A DNA stretch of 64,000 nucleotides from Cecembia lonarensis LW9 (lineage in GTDB: Bacteria; Bacteroidota; Bacteroidia; Cytophagales; Cyclobacteriaceae): assembly GCF_000298295.1 (NCBI RefSeq), contig NZ_AMGM01000001.1, forward strand, positions 1-64,000. The letters are read 5' to 3'. Of the stretch, positions 29,781-38,569 are shown piece after piece. Position numbers and translations under genes: made by a program. Each line of letters opens with the position of its first letter. Position 1 is the stretch's first letter. The notes beneath the pieces are model-generated. The model did no database searches. It was not told the origin of the DNA and was given only the letters and a program-made list of their open reading frames with translations.

Positions 29781-30356
29781 TCACCTCCCCACTATTTCCC
29801 CTATCCTTCTTCCCAATCCCCTTGCCTTTTCCAAGAAGATTTCCTGAACTTCTTTTCCATCGAATTCTCCTTCACCTGTGATGGCAGAAGCTCCAAAAGC
29901 AGCTTCCACCTTATCCCCACCTACGATGAGCATACCATGAATCATCATGGCCCGTATCATACTGAACATCACCGCTTCTTCACCAATGGAAAACCCTCCA
30001 CCGGTGACGAATACCGCTCCGATTTTATCCTTTAATGGCCTGCCTTCAAAAGGCCAGGAATTGATAAACTCCTGAATTTGGGGGGCCATGTTGGCATTAT
30101 AAACTGGAGAACCCAAAATTATGGCCGAGGTATTGAGAATCTCCTGTTGCTGTACTTCGCTGGTGGGTTTAAGAATATAGCTTACACCCTGAACCTGTGA
30201 TACTCCCTCTGCAACAGCTTCTGCCATGGCTTGTGTTTTTCCGGATTCAGAATGGTAAGTGATCAGGATACTGGGGAGGGACTGGGCATTTGACACTTCT
30301 AGGGAACTCCATAATAGGATAAGAAAAACAATCGCCTTTATATTAATATTTTTCAT
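29781..30356 (-). CDS. Exported flavodoxin-fold protein
   Basis: 191 residues. A convincing signal peptide comes first (KAIVFLILLWSSLEVSNAQS, about residues 6-25), then a full flavodoxin/WrbA-like domain. The FMN phosphate loop is TYHSESGKTQAMAEAVAEG, followed by IILGSPVYNANMAPQIQEF and AVFVTGGGFSIGEEAVMFS. It most likely binds FMN and acts as a quinone or other reductase. Flavodoxin-fold proteins are normally cytoplasmic, so export is unusual. Convergent with the NTF2-like gene; upstream is a 433-base gap with a nested palindrome. Confidence 0.85.
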   Translation of the reverse strand: MKNINIKAIVFLILLWSSLEVSNAQSLPSILITYHSESGKTQAMAEAVAEGVSQVQGVSYILKPTSEVQQQEILNTSAIILGSPVYNANMAPQIQEFINSWPFEGRPLKDKIGAVFVTGGGFSIGEEAVMFSMIRAMMIHGMLIVGGDKVEAAFGASAITGEGEFDGKEVQEIFLEKARGLGRRIGEIVGR

Positions 30357-30590
30357 CTTTAATAAGTAATCTTATCTCAAAGTGATTCTTGTCCATTTTC
30401 ATAGATAGAACCTTTTATTCCTTTCCAAAACAAAATCATAAACTTTTATTCCTAACTTAAATATACGACTCAATAAGCAAAAATTGATAACAAGTAAAAA
30501 CATGAGTCAATATTTGGTTTTTATGGGATCAAGTGAAATTAATATGATTATCTACAATTATACAACTTGCAAAATTTTATTCTAAGATCA

Positions 30591-30715
30591 CCTCGGCTTC
30601 GCTCGGTGTCCGGGAACATTAAGATTTGAGAGGGGGTGAGGGAGTGCGGCGAAGCCGCACTCCCTCACCCCCTCTCTATAAAAATCTTTTCTCCGTTGGC
30701 CGAGCGAAGCCGAGG
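30591..30715. repeat. Nested perfect palindrome
   Basis: The outer arms CCTCGGCTTCGCTCGG (30591-30606) and CCGAGCGAAGCCGAGG (30700-30715) match perfectly over 16 bases. Nested inside, a 23-base arm (30628-30650) and its exact inverse (30654-30676) flank a GAA loop. A shorter AAGATTT/AAATCTT pair lies between the two. GC-rich, in an AT-rich 433-base gap, with no coding frame. It resembles a dispersed palindromic element or a very strong bidirectional hairpin. Confidence 0.85.
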
Positions 30716-30789
30716 CCATTCCGTAAATTTTTGAATACTGGCAAAGAAGCGGATATAAAAAAAAATTAAATCAAATTTTAAAACTTCCC

Positions 30790-32184
30790 CTAATACACCA
30801 CAGTATCCGAAGACAGCACAGGCAATTCATACACCCCATATTCCAATCTGGCCAAAAACCTCACAATTTCATTAGAGGTAATCGCTTTGGAGGCCGGAGT
30901 AGCATAAAAATATATACCTTCCAGGGTAGGATGATCTTCCAATGCCAACAGATTAGAAAGTTGAAGACTAGAATAATTCAGGTAAAGTCTTTTGAGATTT
31001 TTCAATTGATCTAAAGCATCTATTCCCTGCCCTTCAATATCAACCCGGTTTATCTTTAATATCGTCAGATTTTCAAATACCAACAAATCATTCCAAACAG
31101 CGTCATCCAGATCGGTGCCGCTGATATCCAAGTGGGCGATATATGAAGCAATGCCTTGGAAATCCTTAAGATTTAACTTTTGATTTTGGGGTAAGTTGAT
31201 GGCACTGATTTTTAACAAAGGGGATTCCTGACTGATGGGCTCTATCAAAAGACCTGATCCCCTAAAACCTAGCAATGCATCTTCAGCCAATTGTTTTAGC
31301 TCAGTTTCAGGATAGAAAAATTCCCTTTCTTCCGGGAAATACATGTTGATCATTTCCTCCTCTACTCCAGCCTTTGCCAAACTCACCTCAAAGGAAGCCC
31401 CACTTGCTATCCATTTTTGGATCAATGCAATTTCTTGCTTGGAAGGCTGTCTTTTATCTTTGGGCGGCATATGCTTTTTGTCATCAAGAGGCAATAACAT
31501 TCTGGCTAAAAGCGTGCTATTGATAAGTTCTTTTTGATCTAAGACCAGACCATTCTTTCCGCCCTTTGCCATCCATTCAGGACTACTGAGAACCAACTCT
31601 CCTTTCCTGTTTTTTTCATTATGACAGGAATTACAATTTTGGAAAAGAATAGGACGGATGACATCTTGGTAAAAAATGGCCTCTCCCCAGTGCTCCTCAT
31701 CCAACCTGATCATTGCCACCTCTGAAGCGTTTGAAATACCTAAAAATTCCTGAAACTTCTCAGGTAGCACCTCGGTAAAGTAGTCCGATCCATGGGTCAA
31801 TTCCCCTCCAAAATGTCCCGTGAGCATCAACAAGATCATTAGACCTACAGACATCCCCCTCACTTTTGAATCAATGAAATCGACCTTGTTCTTCAGATAA
31901 AGATAAAAACCAAAGGAAAACAAGGTGGTCAATACACCCAAAATCAGGTGTTTGCTCACCGTATCAAAGCTGTATCCTTCTCTGAGGTAAAGTAATAATC
32001 CTGATACTAAAGAAAATAGCGCCGCTATAGTCCCCCAGAAGAAAGAAATCCTGATTGCAGGAAGAAATTCCTTGCTCTCCTTTTTGGCATAAAAAACCAA
32101 AATACTTCCAAGAATCAAAAAACCAATGGGCAAATGAACCAATACAGGGTGAAAACGACCAAAAAGGGAGAAAATAAAATCCAT
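30790..32184 (-). CDS. Membrane protein with DUF2231-like helices and a c-type cytochrome domain
   Basis: 464 residues from the ATG at 32184 (MDFIFSLFGRFHPVLVHLPI); an earlier start would overlap the upstream gene. Five or so membrane helices of DUF2231 type (HPVLVHLPIGFLILG) are followed by a planctomycete-type cytochrome domain with one heme motif, NCNSCHNEK, and MPPKDKRQPS. A leucine-rich-repeat-like tail ends the protein (LDDAVWNDLLVFENLTILKI). It is third in a unit with the DUF1553 and DUF1501 genes, with 4 bases between stop and start, and is probably the membrane electron link of that system. Confidence 0.85.
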   Translation of the reverse strand: MDFIFSLFGRFHPVLVHLPIGFLILGSILVFYAKKESKEFLPAIRISFFWGTIAALFSLVSGLLLYLREGYSFDTVSKHLILGVLTTLFSFGFYLYLKNKVDFIDSKVRGMSVGLMILLMLTGHFGGELTHGSDYFTEVLPEKFQEFLGISNASEVAMIRLDEEHWGEAIFYQDVIRPILFQNCNSCHNEKNRKGELVLSSPEWMAKGGKNGLVLDQKELINSTLLARMLLPLDDKKHMPPKDKRQPSKQEIALIQKWIASGASFEVSLAKAGVEEEMINMYFPEEREFFYPETELKQLAEDALLGFRGSGLLIEPISQESPLLKISAINLPQNQKLNLKDFQGIASYIAHLDISGTDLDDAVWNDLLVFENLTILKINRVDIEGQGIDALDQLKNLKRLYLNYSSLQLSNLLALEDHPTLEGIYFYATPASKAITSNEIVRFLARLEYGVYELPVLSSDTVVY

Positions 32185-32188
32185 AAAC

Positions 32189-33697
32189 TCAGGCCAAAAT
32201 TTCTTTGATGATTTCTCCTTCCACATCGGTCAACCTGAAAGGTCTTCCCTGGAAATCATAGGTGAACTTTTCATGATCAAATCCCAATAGATGAAGAATA
32301 GTAGCATGGATATCATGGACTGAAACCCTCCCTTCAATACCCGAAAAACCCAAATCATCTGTCTTACCAAATGATGCTCCTTTTTTAATACCTCCACCAG
32401 CCATCCACATGGTAAAGGCCTCCACGTGGTGATCTCTTCCTTTAAAGCCCATGGTTTTTCCTTCCCTGTTTTCCTGCATCGGGGTTCGTCCAAACTCCCC
32501 TCCCCAAATGACCAATGTATCCTCTAAAAGCCCCCTTTGCTTCAAATCTAAAAGCAAAGCACTCATGGGACGGTCAATTTCCCTGCATTTATTTCTAAAT
32601 CCCAAATCAAGGGCGGTATCCTTTTCAGTTCCATGACTGTCCCAGCCCCAATCGTACAACTGCACAAAACGGACTCCCTTTTCTACCAACTTTCTGGCCA
32701 AAAGGCAATTATTGGCAAAAGCCTCTTCTCCGGGACGGGTTCCGTATAGTTCATGGATATATTCCGGCTCATCGTTGATATTCATGATTTCAGGAACATC
32801 AATCTGCATCCGATAAGCCATTTCGTATTGATTGATCCTGGCCAAAATTTCGGGGTCACCTACTTTTTCAAACTCCTCTTTGTTGATCACATTGATGGTT
32901 GCGATTATCTTTTTCTTTAAATCCCTATTGATGCCCTCCGGATCCTGGAGGTAGAGCACTGGATCTCCCTTTGACCTGCATTGAACACCCTGATAAACCG
33001 AGGGCAAAAACCCGCTTCCCCAGACACTTTTTCCTGCATCAGGCGTTTTTCCGCCTGAAGTCAAGACCACAAATCCGGGCAGATTTTGGTTTTCCGTCCC
33101 CAACCCATAAGTCACCCAGCTCCCCAAACTTGGTCTTCCCAATCTTGGGCTCCCAGTATGCATAAAGAGTTGGGCAGGTCCGTGATTGAACTGATCGGTA
33201 TGAACAGCTTTCAAAAAGGCTACTTCATCCACCACCTTGGAAAAATGTGGAAGAAAGTCCGAAACCCAGGCACCGGATTGACCATGCTGGCTGAATTTGG
33301 CCACTGGCCCAAGCAAATTGGGAACACCCCGAATAAAAGCGAATTTCCTGCCCTCCAACATGGATTCGGGACAGGGCTGGTTGTCATATTTGGCAAGCTC
33401 TGGTTTGTAATCAAACAATTCCAATTGGGAAGGCGCTCCCGCCATGTGCAGGTAAATGACTGACTTCACTTTTGGGATAAATGGAGGCGCAAGAGAAGCC
33501 AAAGGATTTAAATCCCTTTCGGATAAATTTAGCCCTTGAACCCCCTCTTTTCCAGAACCTATTTGACAGGCATTCAATAGAGGAAAGAGTGCCAAACCAC
33601 CCATCTTACTCACACAATCCATCAGGAAATGTCTTCTGGTCTGTTTTTGGAGTCTTTGTAACTCCAGCTCACCCAATAATCTCTCTATCCCCTTCAT
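32189..33697 (-). CDS. DUF1501 family protein
   Basis: 502 residues. A Tat-like signal, TRRHFLMDCVSKMGGLALFP, sits at about residues 20-40. The family segments YLHMAGAPSQLELFDYKP, YDWGWDSHGTEKD, VIWGGEFGRTPM and GFKGRDHHVEAFTMWMAGGG are all present. DUF1501 proteins have a sulfatase/alkaline phosphatase-like fold and are usually paired with DUF1553 cytochromes; the substrate is undefined. It starts one base after the stop of the DUF1553 gene and is followed directly by the membrane cytochrome. Confidence 0.92.
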   Translation of the reverse strand: MKGIERLLGELELQRLQKQTRRHFLMDCVSKMGGLALFPLLNACQIGSGKEGVQGLNLSERDLNPLASLAPPFIPKVKSVIYLHMAGAPSQLELFDYKPELAKYDNQPCPESMLEGRKFAFIRGVPNLLGPVAKFSQHGQSGAWVSDFLPHFSKVVDEVAFLKAVHTDQFNHGPAQLFMHTGSPRLGRPSLGSWVTYGLGTENQNLPGFVVLTSGGKTPDAGKSVWGSGFLPSVYQGVQCRSKGDPVLYLQDPEGINRDLKKKIIATINVINKEEFEKVGDPEILARINQYEMAYRMQIDVPEIMNINDEPEYIHELYGTRPGEEAFANNCLLARKLVEKGVRFVQLYDWGWDSHGTEKDTALDLGFRNKCREIDRPMSALLLDLKQRGLLEDTLVIWGGEFGRTPMQENREGKTMGFKGRDHHVEAFTMWMAGGGIKKGASFGKTDDLGFSGIEGRVSVHDIHATILHLLGFDHEKFTYDFQGRPFRLTDVEGEIIKEILA

Positions 33698-33698
33698 A

Positions 33699-36425
33699 TC
33701 ATGGTTTGGTTAAGAATTCATCCAGGTTCAACAATGCATTGGCCACTACCGTATAAGCACCCCATTTTTTCCTTTGGGAATCGGGTAAATCTGCTGCCAT
33801 AAAAGCAGATTTTTCATAGGCAAAATCCGCAAGAGCAGCATGGTAAAGTTGCATCAAAGCTTTTAGCTTTTCCTCAGAAGGTTTTTGGAACAAAACTGCC
33901 GCATATACTTCTTCTATGGCTTTGGCCGGCTCTTTGGAATCAAGGTCCAGCATCTGCTTACCCAAAGCGGCAGCAGCTTCAAAAAATACAGGATCATTCA
34001 AAGTCACCAAAGCCTGCAGCGGGGTATTGGTGACAATCCTTTTGCTCAAACAGACTTCCCGGCTTCCTGCATCAAAACTGATAAAAGAGGGATAGGGACT
34101 GGTCCTTTTCAAAAAGGTATAGATACCTCTGCGATATTTGTCTTCCCCTTCACTTCCTGTCCATGATTCTCCACTATACACCGTCTGCCAAATTCCATCC
34201 GGCTGAGGAGGCATGACACTTTTTCCATACCTCTTGTCACTCAATAAGCCGGCAACAAACAGTGCCTGGTCCCGCACAGTTTCTGCACCCAACCTGAACC
34301 TAGGTCCTCTGGCCAACCATTGGTTTTCCGGGTCCTTGGCCATTTGTTGTGGACTGATGGAGGAGGCCTGTCTGTAGGTATGGGAAAGCACTATTTCCTT
34401 GATCAAGGCTTTGAGGCTCCATTGATGGGTATGCATCAGTTCCCATGCTAAATAGTCCAGCAATTCCTTTTGGACTGGTGGATCAGATTGGGTTCCCATA
34501 TCCTCCAAGGTACTGACCAGTCCTCTTCCAAACAATTGGTCCCATACCCTGTTGACCGCTGTCCTTGCTGTCAGCGGGTTGTTCTTATCTGTCAGCCACA
34601 ATGCAAAACCCATCCTGTTTTGAGGCCACTCCTCTTTCCAGGGATTCAGAGATTCAGGTGTAATGGCTTGCACCTCTTCTCCATGCAACATCCAATTTCC
34701 CCTTTCGAAAACATGGGTTTGCCTTTGCATGAAAGAGGGGTTTTCTATCATGATCGGAACAGTTAGAGGCCTTTTGTTAAGCAAGTCATGGAAACTGTCC
34801 TTGACCTTTTGATGTGCTTCGCTTTGGTCTCCTGGAATTTCAGATATAAAAGCAAACCAACTGATCGCCGCTGTGGACTGTTGGGCGGCAAGTCCAGGAT
34901 TTTCTGCATGGATATACAGGTCGACTTTTTCAAAAATGGGTTTGAATGGAATGCTTCTCGTGATAGCCCCTGTCCGGTCAATGGTAAATTCGCTCAACAC
35001 CTCACCATGGGGACCTCCCTTTCTAATGGTCATTTTGGTGCCATCATGCGATGACCAATAATTCAAAAGCATCCGGTCTGCTCCCCCTGTAAAGACATTC
35101 TTGAGGTAAGCAGAACCTTGTGGCCATAAGCCCAACCATTTGGTATCGATCAACTCTCCATTGACAAAGTCAGTGCACAGATGGGCGTGGTATTTTGGTT
35201 CTTGAAAACTCAAAAATTCCGTATAAGCCTTGGCTTGCTCAGGTACCGCATTTTCTTGCAACCAAGACCTGATCTGATGGAGCTTTAACTCATCCTCGGC
35301 TTCATAAAGTCGGATTTTGGGCTCCTCATCGGTGGTGTCTTCATCCCTACTGTTATTGAAAAAAGCCATTGAACGGAAAAAATCTTCATGTACAAAAGGG
35401 TCGTAAGGATGACTGTGGCATTGCACGCAGGCCATCGTAGTACTTTGCCAGACTTCATAGGTGGTATTGACCCTATCCAATACTGCTGCAACCCTGAATT
35501 CCTCATCCTCCGTACCACCCTCATCATTGTTCATGGTATTTCGGTGAAAAGCTGTGGCTATGAATTGGTCATGCGTAGGGTTTGGTAAAAGATCTCCTGC
35601 CAATTGCTCAATGGTAAATTGGTCAAACGGCATGTCCTGATTGAAGGCCTTGATGACCCAATCCCGGTATGGCCAGATAGTTCTGGATTGGTCCCGTTCA
35701 TAGCCTTTGGTGTCTGCATACCGGGCCAAGTCCAACCACCATGAGGCCCATTTTTCGCCGTAGGTTGGCGAGGCAAGCAAATGATCCACCATTTGCTCAT
35801 AGGTAATCTGACCAGCTTTCCATTGATCTGCCAAATCTTTGGATGGTGGAAGCCCTGTAATATCCAGCGAAAGCCTCCGTAACAATTGCATGGGATCCGC
35901 TTCCTGGGAAGGTTGAAGCCTCTGGGCCTTCAAGTTTTGAAATACAAATCTGTCAATATTGTGTACTGCTGATGACTCGATCTGTTTTTCAAAACCTTTG
36001 ACAGTTTGGGGAATCTTATTAGCCTGAACGGGTACATATGCCCAATGCTCCCCCCATTTGGCACCTTGCTTGATCCACTTTTTTAAAACATCGATTTCCT
36101 CTTGGGACAATGCCGGCCTATTGTAAGGCATTCTCAATTCGGGATCATGTTCCAACACCCTTTTGATCAACTCGCTTTGATTGGGTTTTCCTTTGATAAT
36201 GGCTGGAATGCCAGAATCCGTTACAGCGAAAGCTTCATGCTCAAAAAGTAAGCTAAAGCCCCCATTTTTCTTCACACCTCCATGACAGGAAATACAGTGT
36301 TTGTTCAGGATGGGTTTAACATCTGTACTGAAAGCCACCTGCTCTTCCCTCCCTATGGCTAGAAAAACCAGGAGCAGCAAGGCAATGGAAGAAACAAGAA
36401 TCCATATTTTCTGTTTGGATAACAT
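33699..36425 (-). CDS. PSD1/planctomycete cytochrome c protein (DUF1549-DUF1553)
   Basis: 908 residues. In order: N-terminal membrane anchor (IWILVSSIALLLLVFLAIG), PSCyt1 heme domain (LNKHCISCHGGVKKNGG), DUF1549 (IDRFVFQNLKAQRLQPSQEA, with a second CxxCH in TMACVQCHSHPYDP), a jelly-roll-like middle, and DUF1553 (TARTAVNRVWDQLFGRGLVS). It is first in a three-gene unit. Such DUF1553/DUF1501 pairs are typical of Planctomycetes and Verrucomicrobia and also occur in Cyclobacteriaceae; they are presumed periplasmic oxidation modules. No sugar-specific gene lies beside it, so the substrate cannot be named. Confidence 0.92.
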   Translation of the reverse strand: MLSKQKIWILVSSIALLLLVFLAIGREEQVAFSTDVKPILNKHCISCHGGVKKNGGFSLLFEHEAFAVTDSGIPAIIKGKPNQSELIKRVLEHDPELRMPYNRPALSQEEIDVLKKWIKQGAKWGEHWAYVPVQANKIPQTVKGFEKQIESSAVHNIDRFVFQNLKAQRLQPSQEADPMQLLRRLSLDITGLPPSKDLADQWKAGQITYEQMVDHLLASPTYGEKWASWWLDLARYADTKGYERDQSRTIWPYRDWVIKAFNQDMPFDQFTIEQLAGDLLPNPTHDQFIATAFHRNTMNNDEGGTEDEEFRVAAVLDRVNTTYEVWQSTTMACVQCHSHPYDPFVHEDFFRSMAFFNNSRDEDTTDEEPKIRLYEAEDELKLHQIRSWLQENAVPEQAKAYTEFLSFQEPKYHAHLCTDFVNGELIDTKWLGLWPQGSAYLKNVFTGGADRMLLNYWSSHDGTKMTIRKGGPHGEVLSEFTIDRTGAITRSIPFKPIFEKVDLYIHAENPGLAAQQSTAAISWFAFISEIPGDQSEAHQKVKDSFHDLLNKRPLTVPIMIENPSFMQRQTHVFERGNWMLHGEEVQAITPESLNPWKEEWPQNRMGFALWLTDKNNPLTARTAVNRVWDQLFGRGLVSTLEDMGTQSDPPVQKELLDYLAWELMHTHQWSLKALIKEIVLSHTYRQASSISPQQMAKDPENQWLARGPRFRLGAETVRDQALFVAGLLSDKRYGKSVMPPQPDGIWQTVYSGESWTGSEGEDKYRRGIYTFLKRTSPYPSFISFDAGSREVCLSKRIVTNTPLQALVTLNDPVFFEAAAALGKQMLDLDSKEPAKAIEEVYAAVLFQKPSEEKLKALMQLYHAALADFAYEKSAFMAADLPDSQRKKWGAYTVVANALLNLDEFLTKP

Positions 36426-36570
36426 ATTCTTAGAAATCTGCTCAAAATTTCCCTGAAAATCAACCCCTTGAAAAGATTAATGTCACAAAGCAAAAATAAT
36501 ACAGGGATTAGAAAAAAATTCAGCCATCAAGAAGAAATTGGTTGACGGCCTTTATGGTAGGGAATAAGTT

Positions 36571-36972
36571 TTACCATAAAATCTTTACCCCTGTGTCTTC
36601 ATAAAGTTTGATAGAATTGTCCTCGGAAATAATTATCAATTCATTTTTAATCGCTTGCCAGACCAACATCCTGTCAAAAGGATCCTTATGATGAACCTTA
36701 TCAAGGTTGAAAAAAGTAACGGCTTCCTCAACTGATAATGGTAAAAAATCGCAAGGGAAATTTGCCTTAAAACCTTTATATAAAGTTTCGGGAGAATGCG
36801 ATTTGAGGTCCAATTTACCCATACTAGATTTGATACTGATTTCCCAAAAACTAACTGCGCTTATATAAAAAGCTGCACTTTCAGACAATAATATTTTTTT
36901 GATTTTTGAACTTATTTTATGTTCCTCATATGCAATCCAAAGCAACGCGTGAGTATCGAGTAAATACTTCAT
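36571..36972 (-). CDS. VapC-like PIN-domain toxin
   Basis: 133 residues. The acidic PIN site is visible: D6 in YLLDTHALLW, E44 in SFWEISIKSS, D97/D100 in HKDPFDRMLVWQA and D118 near the end (SEDNS). This subgroup is the PilT-N/VapC type that cleaves RNA. The ATG overlaps the antitoxin stop (ATGA), so translation is coupled. It forms a two-gene module with the Phd-like antitoxin. Confidence 0.9.
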   Translation of the reverse strand: MKYLLDTHALLWIAYEEHKISSKIKKILLSESAAFYISAVSFWEISIKSSMGKLDLKSHSPETLYKGFKANFPCDFLPLSVEEAVTFFNLDKVHHKDPFDRMLVWQAIKNELIIISEDNSIKLYEDTGVKILW

Positions 36973-37217
36973 AACCCCATGTTTGTGAGTTCTTCATCAG
37001 TCCATTGAAGGTCTTCTTGAGAAATGGTAACCTTTTGGTCAGCAAAAAAACCAAGCTTACTTTTAGGCCTTTTTTTATCCGGATATTCTTTCCCAAAATA
37101 TCCCACAAGCTCCCCTGATTTTCCTTTGATAACTTTAATTATCACTCCCTTTTTTGTCAACTCAATCAACTCTGAAAACCGTGCCTTAAATTCTCCTATA
37201 TGAAGGGTTACTATCAT
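36969..37217 (-). CDS. Phd/YefM-type antitoxin
   Basis: 82 residues from the ATG at 37217 (MIVTLHIGEFKARFSELIEL); a longer frame upstream adds an unlikely basic leader. It has the short Phd/YefM N-terminal DNA-binding fold (FKARFSELIELTKKGVIIKV, with GELVGYFG) and a disordered acidic tail that would cover the toxin (QEDLQWTDEELTNMGL). It is expected to repress its own promoter; TTGACAAGTTGTCAA (37249-37263), about 32 bases upstream of the ATG, is a palindrome well placed for this. Confidence 0.85.
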   Translation of the reverse strand: MIVTLHIGEFKARFSELIELTKKGVIIKVIKGKSGELVGYFGKEYPDKKRPKSKLGFFADQKVTISQEDLQWTDEELTNMGL

Positions 37218-37270
37218 AATTTTGATTTTCAGCAAAATACACTTTTCTTGACAAGTTGTCAAGAAAAAAT

Positions 37271-38506
37271 TTACAATTTAAATGCTGGTATCTTACCATA
37301 AGTCAGCGTTCTCCACAACCATTCCAATGGACCAAACCTATACTTGCTTAGCCAAAATTTGCTAAAGGAAATTTGGAAGCTGAAAATAGCCAAGACCAAT
37401 AAGATACCTTGCCAGACTTCGATTTCTCCAAACAAACCAAAAAAGCCTAACCTAAACAAGAATAATGCTAAAACTGAATTTGAAATATAATTGGTAAGGG
37501 CCATTCTTCCTACTGCTGAAAAGCCCGAAAACTGTCCTACAAACTTCCCTTGATTGTACAGCAGGATAAAACCTGAAACATAGGTACACATCATCACTAT
37601 CCCTCCTAAAATCCCTGTGGCCCTTCCGATAAATGCCCAATAATCCAACGAAGCCGGATTGGCATTGGCAAGGGAAAATAATAGCCCTATGTTTAACAAA
37701 ACCCCAAAAGGCAAGGATATCCAAAAGACTTTCTTGATTTGCTGTTCATACTCCTTGGTTTGGATAAAAAAGCCACTTCTTCCTATCAATAAGCCCATCA
37801 AGAACATGACCATACAGGTGGGATAGAAAATAATAATCCCAGATATAAGGAAAAGCCATTGTTCAATATTCATCTGAATAACTTCGCTATAAGATCCTGA
37901 ATTATACGCTTGATAAGCTCTTTGGACTAAATCTTGGGTAGCTGCCAATTGCTCCTGACTACCTTTCTCCATCGCCTGTAATGCTTCTGGATTGGAAGCC
38001 AAAAATTGAGGCAGCATGCTAATCAATCCAACAAATACAATGGGGATTAATAAAAATACGAGCATCCAAATGATGATTTTCTTGGTAGAGGACTTTCTGA
38101 ACAGGATCAATAAGAATCCAAACAGAGCATAGTAAAAAAGGATATCCGCTTCCCATAGCAATGCAATATGTGTAATGGCAATAATCAAGAGCCAGAATAG
38201 CCTCTTCTGAAATACGCTGATATTCTGCTTGCTAACTTCTCCATCTTTATGAAGGAAGATATAGAAACCAAAACCAAATAAGAGGGAAAACAAGACAAAG
38301 AATTTTCCAGTGAAAAAGAAGTAAATAAAACCATTGGAAAGTATTTCTACCATACTATCTCCAAAGGACGGTAACATGATCAACTCCACAGCTGGTTTGA
38401 AAAAACCTGGCATGTTGACCATCAGAATTCCGAAAATGGCAAATCCTCTCAGGGAATCTACCAGGTCGATTCTTTTGGATTGGGACAAAGGGGCAAGTGT
38501 TTCCAT
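37271..38506 (-). CDS. DUF418 family membrane protein (copy 2)
   Basis: 411 residues, about 9-10 membrane helices. It opens KRIDLVDSLRGFAIFGILMVN and ends RFGPLEWLWRTLTYGKIPAF, both family signatures. It is shorter than copy 1 in the soluble insert (QEQLAATQDLVQRAYQAYNS). It lies 63 bases after amidohydrolase-1 on the same strand, with only an 11-pair hairpin between them, so it is probably read from promoter a together with that gene. Function unknown. Confidence 0.9.
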   Translation of the reverse strand: METLAPLSQSKRIDLVDSLRGFAIFGILMVNMPGFFKPAVELIMLPSFGDSMVEILSNGFIYFFFTGKFFVLFSLLFGFGFYIFLHKDGEVSKQNISVFQKRLFWLLIIAITHIALLWEADILFYYALFGFLLILFRKSSTKKIIIWMLVFLLIPIVFVGLISMLPQFLASNPEALQAMEKGSQEQLAATQDLVQRAYQAYNSGSYSEVIQMNIEQWLFLISGIIIFYPTCMVMFLMGLLIGRSGFFIQTKEYEQQIKKVFWISLPFGVLLNIGLLFSLANANPASLDYWAFIGRATGILGGIVMMCTYVSGFILLYNQGKFVGQFSGFSAVGRMALTNYISNSVLALFLFRLGFFGLFGEIEVWQGILLVLAIFSFQISFSKFWLSKYRFGPLEWLWRTLTYGKIPAFKL

Positions 38507-38534
38507 AGTGCTTTTTTTGGTTAGTGGTTAAACT

Positions 38535-38559
38535 TTTCCAAAGTTCAAAACTTTGGAAA
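38535..38559. repeat. Small palindrome, TTTCCAAAGTT family
   Basis: TTTCCAAAGTT (38535-38545) and AACTTTGGAAA (38549-38559) form an 11-pair hairpin with a 3-base loop. The same core forms the 15-pair hairpin at 54330-54362, so this is a dispersed repeat family. It lies between amidohydrolase-1 and DUF418-2. Confidence 0.75.
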
Positions 38560-38569
38560 TTTGTTGAAC

